Below are positions 8,979-17,667 of a DNA stretch of 64,000 nucleotides, one piece after another; the first letter of the stretch is position 1; each line of letters starts with the position of its first letter. A model generated the notes under the pieces. The model did no database searches and had not been told where the DNA came from. It saw only the letters and a list, made by a program, of their open reading frames with translations. Where the stretch lies: the NCBI GenBank assembly GCA_050950205.1, contig JBMNHF010000007.1:248001-312000 (forward strand). The letters are read 5' to 3'. Source of the DNA: WRAV01 sp050950205 (lineage in GTDB: Bacteria; Bacillota; Clostridia; Oscillospirales; Ruminococcaceae). A program made the translations under genes and the position numbers.

Positions 8979-9619
8979 CTTGTTGCCTTTGGCAGGGCCC
9001 CGGGGCCTTTGTAATCCAGCATGGAAATAATGTCCTCCATAATTCTGCGGGTGGCTCCCTTCAGGGTGGAGGGGGAGGCAGGGTCCACTCCCAGCTCTGC
9101 ATGGGGAATCAGCTTGCCGTACCGGACGGTGATAGGGGTGCGCAACCCCAGTTTGGGACCGTAAGAAACGGCACAGGGCAATACATCCGCCCCGGTTTGT
9201 CCGGCAATGAGAGCCACTCCCGAGCGGGGGCGCAAGGGAGTTCCGTCGGGGGAGCGGTGTCCTTCCGGGAAGATACCCAGCACCCCTCCCTGCCGGATGA
9301 CAGAAACGGCGGTATCCAGAGCATTTTTGTCTCCGGTGCCCCGCTTGATGGGCACCACTCCCAGACTGCGAATGATGGAGCCCACCACCGCCCCCTGTAC
9401 CAACTCGTCCTTGGCCAGGTAGTGAATCTGTTGTGGAATTTTGTGGGCGATCAATAAGGGGTCGAAGTTGGAGCGGTGGTTGCAGGCCAAAATAAACCCG
9501 CCCTGCTCCGGGATGTTTTCCAGTCCTTCATAGCGTATGGAAAACAGCCCCCGCACCAGAGGATAGGTGACTGCTTTTCCAAAGGGATAGAGGTTTAGCA
9601 AGGGTAATCTTCCTTCCAT
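8975..9619 (-). CDS. plsC: 1-acyl-sn-glycerol-3-phosphate acyltransferase
   Basis: Acylates lysophosphatidic acid to phosphatidic acid at the membrane. The 214-residue protein has the acyltransferase motifs NHRSNFD (HX4D box, about residues 47-53) and FPEGHRS. No long N-terminal membrane helix is seen, only a hydrophobic start (YPFGKAVTYPLVRGLFSI). The gene overlaps ispH-rpsA downstream by 4 bp and the small ORF upstream by 25 bp, so it is translationally coupled within the operon. The ribosome binding site at the ATG is weak, consistent with coupling. Confidence 0.92.
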   Translation of the reverse strand: MEGRLPLLNLYPFGKAVTYPLVRGLFSIRYEGLENIPEQGGFILACNHRSNFDPLLIAHKIPQQIHYLAKDELVQGAVVGSIIRSLGVVPIKRGTGDKNALDTAVSVIRQGGVLGIFPEGHRSPDGTPLRPRSGVALIAGQTGADVLPCAVSYGPKLGLRTPITVRYGKLIPHAELGVDPASPSTLKGATRRIMEDIISMLDYKGPGALPKATR

Positions 9620-9756
9620 TGCCGGGCCTGTTCCAGCAGGCGGCCGGCATCCTTGGGGTGTTTAAAAATCCGCAGGCGAACCGACGGGGCATACCACCGG
9701 GCCAACGCCGTCAGGGCTTTGAGCTGCTTCCCCTTCCACTGCCAGGCATAGCGCAA
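9595..9756 (-). CDS. Small unrecognised ORF between cmk and plsC (53 residues)
   Basis: I do not recognise this protein. It is a third-frame ORF covering the cmk 3' end and the plsC 5' end and filling the 91-bp gap between them. The suggested TTG start at 9756 has GGGAG 5 nt upstream; the stop TAA is at 9595-9597. The product would be basic and aromatic-rich, beginning MRYAWQWKGKQLKAL and ending EQARQWKEDYPC, with no membrane segment. Codons in the gap show the high third-position GC of neighbouring genes. A -1 frameshifted extension of Cmk is an alternative, but Cmk already ends at its usual place. Confidence 0.5.
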   Translation of the reverse strand: MRYAWQWKGKQLKALTALARWYAPSVRLRIFKHPKDAGRLLEQARQWKEDYPC

Positions 9757-10415
9757 AGCTGCTCCCGTATGGTTTGTTCCACCAGAGCCACACTTTGCTC
9801 CAGAGTGTTTCCGGTGGTGTCCAGCAATATGGCATCTTCCGCCGGGCGCAGGGGGGCAATATCCCGATGGGTGTCATTGTAGTCCCTGCGGTTGATGTCG
9901 GCCAGCACCTCATGGTAGGAGATGGTTTCCCCTCGTTTGAGGAACTCTTTGTGGCGGCGCATGGCTCGGTCCTCCGCCGTGGCGGTGAGAAATATTTTGA
10001 CATTGGCCTGGGGCAGCACCACCGTGCCAATATCCCGGCCATCCATAATCACATTGTAGTTTCTTGCCATCTGGCGCTGCAAATCCAGCAAGAATGCCCG
10101 GACAGCAGGCAGGGCCGAAACGTTGGAGGCCGCCATGGACATCTCGGGCTTGCGTATCTCCTCCGACACATCCTCTCCGTTGAGGATGATGTGCTGCTTG
10201 CCGTCCTGATGGGCCAGCTCCACCCGAATGTCTCCAAGGCGGGGGGCCAGTGCCGCTTCGTCGGTGTCATCAATGTTGTTGCGATGGGCAAACAGGCCGA
10301 TGGCCCGATACAGAGCGCCTGTGTCCACATAGATATAGCCCAACCGGGCAGCTACCCGGCGGGCAATACTGCTCTTTCCAGCCCCTGAGGGCCCGTCAAT
10401 AGCAATGGAAATCAT
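9711..10415 (-). CDS. cmk: Cytidylate kinase
   Basis: Phosphorylates CMP and dCMP to the diphosphates. The P-loop IDGPSGAGKSS is at the N terminus, YVDTGALYRA follows, and the CMP-binding GRDIGTVVLPQA and lid-region ATAEDRAMRRHKE are present. The 234 residues are slightly longer than usual because of a short low-complexity tail (PGSGRGSSSKP) where another frame takes over (see the small ORF at 9595-9756). AAGGAGG lies 5 nt before the ATG. Gap to the upstream flavoprotein gene is 17 bp. Confidence 0.95.
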   Translation of the reverse strand: MISIAIDGPSGAGKSSIARRVAARLGYIYVDTGALYRAIGLFAHRNNIDDTDEAALAPRLGDIRVELAHQDGKQHIILNGEDVSEEIRKPEMSMAASNVSALPAVRAFLLDLQRQMARNYNVIMDGRDIGTVVLPQANVKIFLTATAEDRAMRRHKEFLKRGETISYHEVLADINRRDYNDTHRDIAPLRPAEDAILLDTTGNTLEQSVALVEQTIREQLCAMPGSGRGSSSKP

Positions 10416-10432
10416 AGCGCCTCCTTATATCT

Positions 10433-11671
10433 CTACACCTTTTTTCCCGCTAAATAGCCGGTGGAAAAGGCAATCTGCAAATTAAAGCCCCCGGTATAGG
10501 CATCCAAATCCAGCACTTCACCGGCAAAGTAAAGTCCCGGAAGTATCTTGGATTCCATGGTGGAGGGGTTTACCTGCTTGAGCTCCACACCGCCCCGGGT
10601 AACCACCGCCTCCTCGATGGGGCGCAGCGCCCTGACATGAAGGCACAGGTCTTTGAGAAGCTGCACCAGCTTCCCTCTCTGCTCCCGGGTGATCTGGTGC
10701 ACCTTGGTTTGGGGCGAAATGCCGGAAAGGGCAATCACCGGGTCGATGAGCTTTTTGGGAAGCAGCCCCGAGAGGGCGTTGGAAAAATCCCGATTCATGG
10801 CCTCGGAAAAATCCCGGAGAATCCGCTGGCCCAGCTTTTGGTGGGTAAGGGCAGGCTTGAGGTCGATGTGCAGGGCATAGGTGCCGGGATGGTTGTCCAT
10901 ATGGGCAGATGCGGAGAGCACCAGCGGCCCCGATACCCCAAAGTGGGTAAAGAGCATTTCCCCCAGTTCCTGAAACAGCACCTTGGAGGAACCTGCTTTG
11001 GTAAGGGTGAGGGTGACGTTTTTCAGGGAAAGGCCCATGGCCTCCCGTGGCAAGCTTTCCTGCACCTCTATCGGCACCAAAGAGGGCTGGGGAGAGATCA
11101 CCGTATGCCCTGCCTGCGCAGCCAGTTGATAGCCGTCTCCTGTAGAGCCGGTGAGAGGATAGCTCACTCCCCCGGTGGCAATCACCACGCTGGAAGCCCG
11201 GTACTCCCTGCCCGACTCGCCGATAACACCGGCTGCGCGGTTGTCTTCCACCAGCAGTTTTACCGCCCGCTCCTGGGTAATGGTGACTCCACCGCTGCGA
11301 GCATAGCGCACCAAAGCGTCCACAACATCGGCGGAGCGATCGGATACGGGGAACACCCGGTTTCCCCGCTCGGTTTTCAGGGGAACTCCCAGCTGTTCAA
11401 AAAACGCCATGGTATCCCGGGCGGAAAACCCATTCCAGGCGCTGTACAAAAAGCGCCCTCCTCGGTTGACACAGGCGATAAAGGCATCAAATTCGCAGTT
11501 GTTGGTCAGGTTGCACCGGCCTTTTCCGGTGATGAGCAGTTTGCGGCCGGGCTGGGGCATCCGCTCCAGGAGCAGAACGGTTTTGCCCCGGGCAGCGGCG
11601 GTGCCGGCACACATCAGGCCTGCTGCGCCGCCTCCAATGACAAGAACATCGATATCAGGGGGCTGGGACAT
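10433..11671 (-). CDS. HI0933/YhiN (BaiN)-family FAD-dependent oxidoreductase
   Basis: A 412-residue flavoprotein of the HI0933-like family. The dinucleotide fold DVLVIGGGAAGLMCAGTAA begins near residue 8, followed by GRKLLITGKGRCNLTNN, and the C terminus carries the second FAD motif GLYFAGEVLDLDAYTGGFNLQ. Members are annotated as BaiN or 'aminoacetone oxidase family'; their physiological reaction is poorly settled, so no substrate is assigned. An upstream in-frame start exists, but ATG 11671 fits the family N terminus and has GGGG 6-7 nt ahead. It overlaps the end of the RpiR gene by 17 bp. Confidence 0.88.
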   Translation of the reverse strand: MSQPPDIDVLVIGGGAAGLMCAGTAAARGKTVLLLERMPQPGRKLLITGKGRCNLTNNCEFDAFIACVNRGGRFLYSAWNGFSARDTMAFFEQLGVPLKTERGNRVFPVSDRSADVVDALVRYARSGGVTITQERAVKLLVEDNRAAGVIGESGREYRASSVVIATGGVSYPLTGSTGDGYQLAAQAGHTVISPQPSLVPIEVQESLPREAMGLSLKNVTLTLTKAGSSKVLFQELGEMLFTHFGVSGPLVLSASAHMDNHPGTYALHIDLKPALTHQKLGQRILRDFSEAMNRDFSNALSGLLPKKLIDPVIALSGISPQTKVHQITREQRGKLVQLLKDLCLHVRALRPIEEAVVTRGGVELKQVNPSTMESKILPGLYFAGEVLDLDAYTGGFNLQIAFSTGYLAGKKV

Positions 11672-12533
11672 CCGGTTCCCCTTTCTCGTATACATTATAT
11701 TCTTCCCAAATCATTTCCAAGCGGGCGTAGACTTGGGCAATTTCTTCTTTCTTTTGCAGGCCAATGGCCACAATAAGGGCATTAATCAGACTCAAAGGCG
11801 CCACCAGAGAATCCACAAAGCTGGCCATATCGCTGCGGGCCACCAAAACGTGGTCGGCCACCTTGCAGATGGGAGCGGTAAAGGAATCGGTGATGGCAAT
11901 CACCGTTGCCCCGTTCTGCTTGGCGTAGGCTGCGGCCTTGTAAGTGCGGCTGGAGTAGCGGGAAAAGGTAATGGCAACGAACACATCTTCCGGGCTAATG
12001 CGCAGCAGCTGTTCAAAAATAACGCTGGTACTGGCGGTATCCAGGTTGCGAACATCCTCAAAAATATGGGTGAAGTAGTAATTCAAAAAGCTAGCCAAAG
12101 CCGCGGCACTGCGCACCCCAATAATATAAATCTTGCGGGCTGCAATGATGGCCTGCACTGCTTTGTGAAAGGCCGTGTTGTCAATCTGCTCCATGGTGCG
12201 CCGCAGGGATTCCCGATCGGCCTGCAGCACCTTTTGCAGCACATCGGCATCCCCTAATCTCTCGTTGGTCACTCCCATCCGCTGCACCGACGTCAGCCGA
12301 TTGCGAATAAGCTCCTGCAACGCCTTTTGCAGAGCAGGGTATCCATCGTATCCGATTTCGGTGGCAAAACGCACTACGGTGGATTCGCTCACTCCTACGG
12401 TTTTGCCCAGCCGGGCCGCTGTCATAAAGGCAGCTTTGTCGTAATGCTCCAAGATGTAGTTGGCAATCAACTTCTGTCCCTTGGAAAATGTGGGAAAAGC
12501 CGCTTCAATGGTACTGAGCAGGTTCCGACTCAT
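11655..12533 (-). CDS. MurR/RpiR-family transcriptional regulator
   Basis: 292 residues: an N-terminal RpiR helix-turn-helix (about 1-75, with FPTFSKGQKLIANYIL and VGVSESTVVRFATEIGYDGY) and a C-terminal SIS sugar-phosphate-binding domain (about 110-260, with KIYIIGVRSAAALASFL and ITFSRYSSRTYKAAAYAK). Such regulators normally sense phosphosugars. Here it is the first gene of an operon with a flavoprotein, cmk, plsC and ispH-rpsA, none of them sugar genes, so its target is unclear; autoregulation of this operon is one possibility. The C-terminal tail after the SIS domain is short and charged. Confidence 0.9.
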   Translation of the reverse strand: MSRNLLSTIEAAFPTFSKGQKLIANYILEHYDKAAFMTAARLGKTVGVSESTVVRFATEIGYDGYPALQKALQELIRNRLTSVQRMGVTNERLGDADVLQKVLQADRESLRRTMEQIDNTAFHKAVQAIIAARKIYIIGVRSAAALASFLNYYFTHIFEDVRNLDTASTSVIFEQLLRISPEDVFVAITFSRYSSRTYKAAAYAKQNGATVIAITDSFTAPICKVADHVLVARSDMASFVDSLVAPLSLINALIVAIGLQKKEEIAQVYARLEMIWEEYNVYEKGEPDVPAP

Positions 12534-12574
12534 GTTACGCTCCTTTTCGCAGACGTTTCGTTCCTCTCTTCTTT

Positions 12575-12603
12575 ATCTTATCCTTATGCGGTCAAAATTG
12601 CAA
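12575..12603 (-). promoter_or_regulatory. Sigma-A-type promoter of the RpiR operon
   Basis: TTGCAA (12598-12603), 17-bp spacer, TAAGAT (12575-12580), 42 bp upstream of the rpiR-type start. Confidence 0.55.
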
Positions 12604-12699
12604 GAGGGACATCCATTCCATTGCAAAAAAGCTGTCATTTTACCGGTCATCGGCATAAAATACCATAAAGAACTAAATGGCTGGCTCCAAAAATAAAGG

Positions 12700-12732
12700 G
12701 AGTTAAAGCACATTCCTGCAAAAGGAGTGTGC
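12700..12732 (-). terminator. Terminator after queA
   Basis: Arms at 12708-12717 and 12723-12732 (GCACA and TCCT blocks pairing around one mismatch) followed on the minus strand by TTTAACT, 14 bp past the queA stop. Confidence 0.6.
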
Positions 12733-12745
12733 CCAACCTTTCCCA

Positions 12746-13780
12746 TTAAAGAATCAGCATGGCATCTCCAAAGGAAAAAAAGCGGTACCGCTCCTGCACT
12801 GCCTGATGGTAGGCTTCCATGGTGTGCTGATACCCTGCAAAGGCGCTCACCAGCATAATCAGTGTGCTTTTGGGCAGATGGAAATTGGTGAGCAGGCCGT
12901 CCAAAACCTGAAAACGGCTTTTGCTGCCGGGGTACAAAAACAGGTTGGTGGCGCCGGAGCAAGCTACCACCTCTCCCCCGTGGTCCTGTGCTACCGACTC
13001 CAGCGTCCGGCAGGAGGTGGTGCCCACGGCGATCACCCGGTCTCCCCGGGCTTTGGTCTGCCGAATCAGAGCGGCTGTTTCCTCCGGCAGGGTGTACCGC
13101 TCAAAGTGCATATGGTGGTTTTCAATCTCCTCCGCCTTGACGGGGCGGAAGGTGCCAAGCCCCACATGGAGGGTGACGGTTCCAATGTTTATTCCCTGTT
13201 TTTTTAACGTCTCCAGCAGGGTGGGAGTAAAGTGAAGCCCTGCCGTGGGGGCGGCCGCAGACCCATTTTGCCGGGCATACACCGTCTGATAGCGCTGGCT
13301 GTCCCGAAGTGTCTCGGTAATATAGTGGGGCAGAGGGATCTGACCGATTTGATCCAGCAGGGCATAAAACTCCCCTTGGTAGGAAAAGCGGGCAATGCGG
13401 TTGCCGTCGGGCAGCACTTCTAAAATCTCTCCCGTCAGCTGCCCTTTCCCAAAAGAAAAGCGGGCTCCCGGCAAGGCTTTGCGCCCCGGACGGGTGATGA
13501 TTTCCCAAACGTCCTCCTCCCTGCGGTCTAATAGAAGAAACTCGATGGCAGCGCCACCCGGTATTTTATGGCCCAGCAGTCGAGCGGGAATCACCTTGGA
13601 ATCGTTGAGGATGAGGGTATCTCCCGGCCGCAAAATTTGGGTTAGGTCCCGAAAAGATTTGTGCTGCACCTGCCCGGTGGCTCGGTCCAGCAGCAGCAGG
13701 CGGGAAGCGTCCCGGTTTTCCAAAGGCGTTTGGGCAATCAGTTCCTCCGGCAACGCAAAATCAAAGTCTGAAGTTTTCAT
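12746..13780 (-). CDS. queA: S-adenosylmethionine:tRNA ribosyltransferase-isomerase
   Basis: Transfers and isomerises the ribosyl part of SAM onto preQ1 at the tRNA wobble base to give epoxyqueuosine. The 344-residue length is normal, and family stretches DFDFALPEELIAQTPL, HVGLGTFRPVKAEEIENHHMH and TNFHLPKSTLIMLVSAFAG are present. The open frame continues upstream, but the ATG at 13780 matches the family N terminus and follows AGGTGAAAAC. It is divergent from the lysine operon and no other queuosine gene is adjacent. Confidence 0.95.
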   Translation of the reverse strand: MKTSDFDFALPEELIAQTPLENRDASRLLLLDRATGQVQHKSFRDLTQILRPGDTLILNDSKVIPARLLGHKIPGGAAIEFLLLDRREEDVWEIITRPGRKALPGARFSFGKGQLTGEILEVLPDGNRIARFSYQGEFYALLDQIGQIPLPHYITETLRDSQRYQTVYARQNGSAAAPTAGLHFTPTLLETLKKQGINIGTVTLHVGLGTFRPVKAEEIENHHMHFERYTLPEETAALIRQTKARGDRVIAVGTTSCRTLESVAQDHGGEVVACSGATNLFLYPGSKSRFQVLDGLLTNFHLPKSTLIMLVSAFAGYQHTMEAYHQAVQERYRFFSFGDAMLIL

Positions 13781-13870
13781 GTTTTCACCTAAAATCTGCC
13801 CGTGGCCGGGCCGTGATATGGCTGTCCGGCGCAAAATCCTTCCAGGAGCCTGCAGACGGGCATAAAAGAA

Positions 13871-13899
13871 TTGACAGAATCTCTGTTGAATGCTACACT
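13871..13899 (+). promoter_or_regulatory. Promoter of the lysine-riboswitch operon
   Basis: TTGACA (13871-13876), 17-bp spacer, TACACT (13894-13899), about 37 bp before the first conserved riboswitch stem. Confidence 0.65.
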
Positions 13900-13935
13900 A
13901 TCCATAATAGAATCAAATAATTGTACGCAAACATC

Positions 13936-14134
13936 GGATAGAGGAGCGGTTTTGATGAGTAACCGGGGACGGGCTGCCGAAAGCCAATGCCCCGCGCCAA
14001 AGGCAGAAACCGCCGAAGAGAAATTGCCTCGGCAGCTTTTTCTCTGGGTGTAGAGTCGAAAGACCTGCAACTGTCGTCACGCAATGTGATGAAGCGCTGT
14101 CCAGTTGCAATCATGGGTGGAGTATGCTCTACCG
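13936..14134 (+). promoter_or_regulatory. Lysine riboswitch (L box)
   Basis: The closing helix forms between GGATAGAG (13936-13943) and CTCTACC (14127-14133). Conserved L-box pieces are present in order: GATAGAGGAGCG, TGATGAGTA, GGGCTGCCGAAAG and, further on, AACTGTC. A terminator follows at 14173-14198, so lysine binding is expected to stop transcription before asd. The downstream genes are lysine/diaminopimelate biosynthesis genes, which agrees. Confidence 0.88.
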
Positions 14135-14172
14135 CCCCCGCAACACAGCAGTTTCATTATAGTGCAACAGCA

Positions 14173-14198
14173 TCCGGTTTTCAAGACCGGTTTTTTTT
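14173..14198 (+). terminator. Riboswitch-controlled terminator upstream of asd
   Basis: CCGGT and ACCGG arms (14174-14178, 14186-14190) followed by eight T, 32 bp before the asd start. Confidence 0.85.
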
Positions 14199-14230
14199 GT
14201 ACCTTAAACGGATTAGAAGGAGAGATTATC

Positions 14231-15310
14231 ATGAAAACATACAACGTAGCAGTGGTGGGCGCTACCGGCATGGTTGGCCAGCGCTTTCTCACCCTGTTGG
14301 ACGGACATCCTTGGTTTCAGGTCAAGGCTTTGGCAGCTTCTGCCCGCAGTGCAGGCAAACCCTACCGCCAGTCGGTGGAGGGCCGCTGGATGATGGAAAG
14401 CCCCATCCCCGCACAAGTTGCCGATCTGATTGTATTGGATGCGCAGGCCGATGCCGAAAAAATTGCCGGCATGGTGGACTTTATTTTCTGCGCTGTGGAT
14501 ATGAAAAAAGAGGAAATCAAAGAGCTGGAAGAGCGGTATGCCAAGCTGGAATGCCCTGTGGTTTCCAACAACTCGGCCCACCGCCACACCCCCGATGTTC
14601 CCATGGTGCTGCCCGAGGTCAACCCCAACCACCTGGAAATCATTGCCGCTCAAAGAAAGCGTCTGGGCACCAAGCGGGGCTTTATCGCCGTCAAGCCCAA
14701 CTGCTCCATTCAAAGCTATGTCCCTGCCCTGCACCCCCTGCGCCAGTTCGGCATCAAGGAAGTGCTGGCCTGCACCTATCAGGCTATTTCCGGAGCAGGC
14801 AAGAATTTTGAAACCTGGCCCGAAATGGTGGATAATCTGATCCCCTTCATCGGCGGCGAGGAAGAAAAAAGCGAGCAGGAACCCCTGAAAATTTGGGGTG
14901 ACATCCAAAACGGAGAGATTGTCAAGGCACAAAGCCCTGTCATCACCACCCAGTGTCTGAGAGTGCCGGTAAGCGATGGTCACACAGCGGCTGTCTTTGT
15001 TAATTTTGAAAAGAAGATGGATGTAAAAACCGCCAAAGAGCTGATGCGCAGCTTCCAGGGCGAGCCTCAAAAGCTGGATCTGCCCAGCGCACCCAAGCAG
15101 TTCCTCCATGTTTTTGAGGAGGATAACCGGCCCCAGGCCCGTCTGGATCGGGATTTGGAGGGAGGCATGGCCGTTTCGGTGGGCCGTATCCGTCCCGATC
15201 ACGTGTATGATCTAAAATTTGTTTGCCTTTCCCACAACACTTTGCGGGGCGCAGCCGGCGGCGCTGTTCTGACAGCGGAGCTTTTGGCAGCCAAGGGATA
15301 TTTTGACTGA
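14231..15310 (+). CDS. asd: Aspartate-semialdehyde dehydrogenase
   Basis: Reduces aspartyl phosphate to aspartate semialdehyde, the branch point to lysine, threonine and methionine. The 359-residue protein has the NADP-binding VVGATGMVGQRF at the N terminus and the active-site cysteine in KPNCSIQSY. The HRHTPDVPMVLPEVNPNH stretch fits the archaeal/fungal-like class rather than the E. coli class. AGAAGGAGAG lies 6 nt before the ATG. First gene after the lysine riboswitch; dapA follows 50 bp later. Confidence 0.93.
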   Translation: MKTYNVAVVGATGMVGQRFLTLLDGHPWFQVKALAASARSAGKPYRQSVEGRWMMESPIPAQVADLIVLDAQADAEKIAGMVDFIFCAVDMKKEEIKELEERYAKLECPVVSNNSAHRHTPDVPMVLPEVNPNHLEIIAAQRKRLGTKRGFIAVKPNCSIQSYVPALHPLRQFGIKEVLACTYQAISGAGKNFETWPEMVDNLIPFIGGEEEKSEQEPLKIWGDIQNGEIVKAQSPVITTQCLRVPVSDGHTAAVFVNFEKKMDVKTAKELMRSFQGEPQKLDLPSAPKQFLHVFEEDNRPQARLDRDLEGGMAVSVGRIRPDHVYDLKFVCLSHNTLRGAAGGAVLTAELLAAKGYFD

Positions 15311-15360
15311 TCCCACCGTCCGAACCCATGTTGCCTACAACCAACTGTGGAGGTTATGTT

Positions 15361-16248
15361 ATGAAGAGAGTTCCTTTCAAAGGCTCGGCGGTAGCCATTG
15401 TTACCCCTATGAACGAAGATTTTTCCATCAACTACAACAAGCTGGGCGAGCTCATCGACTGGCAGATTGAACAGGGTACCGACTGTATCCTTATCTGTGG
15501 CACCACCGGCGAAAGCACGGTTATGACCGACGACGAGCACGTGGAGTGCATTCGCTTTGCCGTGGAAAAAACAGCCGGCCGGGTGCCGGTGATGGCGGGT
15601 TGCGGCAGCAACGACACCCGGTACGCCGTCTGGCTTTCCAAAGAGGCCAAGGCCATTGGGGCGGACAGTCTGCTCCACGTCACTCCCTACTACAATAAAA
15701 CCTCCCAAAAAGGTTTGGTGGCCCATTTTAACGCCATTGCCGACGCCACCGACCTGCCTGTGGTTCTCTACAACGTGCCCAGCCGCACCGGTCTCAACAT
15801 TTTGCCTCAGACCTACGCAGAGCTGTGCAAGCACCCCAACATTGTTGCCACCAAAGAGGCCAACAACGATATCGCCGCCATCTGCAAAACAGTGAGTCTG
15901 TGCGGTGACGACCTGATTCTTTACTCCGGCAACGACGACCAGATTGTGCCCATTCTCTCCATGGGGGGGTTGGGGGTAATCTCGGTGATGGCCAACGTCA
16001 TCCCCAAAGAAACCCACCTGCTGACCCAAACCTTTTTTGACGGCAATGTGGCCGGTGCAGCCAAAATGCAGGCCGACGTCATGGGCCTTGTGTCCGCTCT
16101 GTTCTGCGACGTCAACCCTATTCCCGTCAAGAAAGCCCTCAATCTGATGGGCAAACAGGTGGGGCCCTGCCGTCTGCCTCTGGTGGAGATGAACGATGCC
16201 GGCCTTGCCCAGTTGACGGGTGAGATGAAAAAAATGAACCTGATTTAG
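15361..16248 (+). CDS. dapA: 4-hydroxy-tetrahydrodipicolinate synthase
   Basis: Condenses pyruvate with aspartate semialdehyde, the committed step to diaminopimelate and lysine. 295 residues, a TIM barrel of the DapA/NAL family: GTTGESTVMTDDEH, the catalytic tyrosine in VLYNVPSRTG and the Schiff-base lysine in NIVATKEANND. An in-frame ATG lies upstream at 15328, but 15361 has GGAGG 7 nt ahead and the normal N terminus MKRVPFKGSAVAIVTP. Confidence 0.96.
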   Translation: MKRVPFKGSAVAIVTPMNEDFSINYNKLGELIDWQIEQGTDCILICGTTGESTVMTDDEHVECIRFAVEKTAGRVPVMAGCGSNDTRYAVWLSKEAKAIGADSLLHVTPYYNKTSQKGLVAHFNAIADATDLPVVLYNVPSRTGLNILPQTYAELCKHPNIVATKEANNDIAAICKTVSLCGDDLILYSGNDDQIVPILSMGGLGVISVMANVIPKETHLLTQTFFDGNVAGAAKMQADVMGLVSALFCDVNPIPVKKALNLMGKQVGPCRLPLVEMNDAGLAQLTGEMKKMNLI

Positions 16249-16294
16249 GATCGCAGTTCCCCGTACTATCAAGACGTTTGAAAGGATACCAGCT

Positions 16295-17056
16295 ATGATA
16301 CGTATCATCCTGTCCGGCTGCAACGGACATATGGGCGCAGTGATCTCTCACTGTGCCAGAGAGCGCGGGGATGTGGTGGTGGCAGGAATTGACCCTAATA
16401 CCCAGTCCCGGGAAGACTACCCCGTTTTTCCCAACGCCGACCAGTGCGCCGCGCAGGCCGACGTCATCATCGATTTTTCCCATCCCTCAGCTCTGGAAGG
16501 GCTTTTGGCCCTTTCCCGGCGCACCGGTATTCCCTTGGTGCTTGCCACCACCGGAATGAGTCCCCAGCAAATCGAGAAGATTCATCAGGCTTCCGCCCAT
16601 ATCCCTGTCTTCTTTACCGCCAATATGTCTTTGGGCATTAATCTGCTCACCGAGCTGGCCAAAACCGCCGTTCGGGTACTGGGAAGCCGCTTTGACATTG
16701 AAATTATCGAAAAGCACCACAACCGCAAGCTGGATGCTCCCAGCGGCACTGCTTTGATGCTGGCCGATGCCATCGCTTCGGTGATGGAAGAAGAACCTGC
16801 CTATGTTTACGAGCGTCACAGCAAGCGGGAAAAGCGGAAAACCAACGAGATCGGCCTCCACGCCGTTCGAGGGGGCACCATTGTGGGCGAGCACGAGGTG
16901 ATCTTTGCCGGGCGAGATGAAGTGATCAGCCTTACCCATATTGCTTCTTCTCGGGATATTTTTGCTACCGGTGCTCTTTCCGCCGCTGCTTTTATGGTGG
17001 GAAAAAAGCCCGGCCTTTACTCCATGAAGGATTTGATTGCCACTACAGAGGCCTGA
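16295..17056 (+). CDS. dapB: 4-hydroxy-tetrahydrodipicolinate reductase
   Basis: Reduces the DapA product to tetrahydrodipicolinate with NAD(P)H. 253 residues, N-terminal Rossmann start MIRIILSGCNGHMGAVI and the catalytic and substrate motif EKHHNRKLDAPSGTA. AAAGGA lies about 10 nt before the ATG. Third gene of the lysine-riboswitch operon, 46 bp after dapA. Confidence 0.96.
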   Translation: MIRIILSGCNGHMGAVISHCARERGDVVVAGIDPNTQSREDYPVFPNADQCAAQADVIIDFSHPSALEGLLALSRRTGIPLVLATTGMSPQQIEKIHQASAHIPVFFTANMSLGINLLTELAKTAVRVLGSRFDIEIIEKHHNRKLDAPSGTALMLADAIASVMEEEPAYVYERHSKREKRKTNEIGLHAVRGGTIVGEHEVIFAGRDEVISLTHIASSRDIFATGALSAAAFMVGKKPGLYSMKDLIATTEA

Positions 17057-17146
17057 CGTATAACAAATTCAGCTTTTTGATTTTGCTCTTTTGTTGTCCA
17101 TCGTATAGGCTACAGGGAAACAGATCAAAAGCAGGAGGTGCTGTTT

Positions 17147-17611
17147 ATGTATGGGGTCACCCGCTTAAGCTTTTGCGAAAAAATTGCCGTCATTACCTTT
17201 CACAACATTCCCCTTGCCACCGGACTGGCTGCAGAAATCTTCCAGCAGCTTGCCCAAGCAAACATCAATATCGACATGGTTTCTCAAACTGCTCCGGTGG
17301 GGGATACTGCAAGCATTTCCTTTACCTGTGCCGACAGCGACTTGCGCCGGGTTTTGGATGTTTCCCGAGCACTGCGGGAGCAATATCCTCAAATCAAGGC
17401 TTTGGTGAGCAGCGGCAACTGCAAACTTCAGCTGTTTGGGGAGGAGATGCGCACCACCCCCGGCGTTTTTGCCCGAGCCCTGTCGGCACTGGCGCAGAGC
17501 AAGGTGGAGCTTCTGCTGGTCACCACCTCGGAAATTGATATTTCCCTGCTCATCGCCTCCACCGATTTGGACAGCGCCGTACAGGCTCTGAAAGAGAGCT
17601 TTGAGCTGTAG
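17147..17611 (+). CDS. Stand-alone tandem ACT-domain protein, aspartokinase-regulatory-like
   Basis: 154 residues with two ACT domains (about 8-75 and 80-154), resembling the regulatory half of aspartokinase: NIPLATGLAAEIFQQLAQANINIDMVSQ is the ligand-binding loop pattern of LysC ACT1, and PGVFARALSALAQSKVELLLVTTSE that of ACT2. No kinase domain is attached or nearby. A lysine-sensing partner of a separate aspartokinase is the simplest inference. ATG 17147 has AGGAGG 8 nt upstream; the earlier GTG at 17138 overlaps that site. Last gene of the lysine operon. Confidence 0.85.
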   Translation: MYGVTRLSFCEKIAVITFHNIPLATGLAAEIFQQLAQANINIDMVSQTAPVGDTASISFTCADSDLRRVLDVSRALREQYPQIKALVSSGNCKLQLFGEEMRTTPGVFARALSALAQSKVELLLVTTSEIDISLLIASTDLDSAVQALKESFEL

Positions 17612-17667
17612 CCACTCCGGCAAGTGCGCCGCTTGAAAACGCATAATTCCTTGACTCCATCCATTTT

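Noticed and set aside
14105..14230. N-terminal extension of asd from an upstream in-frame ATG
   Set aside because: It would run through the riboswitch terminator; the ATG at 14231 has a strong ribosome site and the family N terminus.
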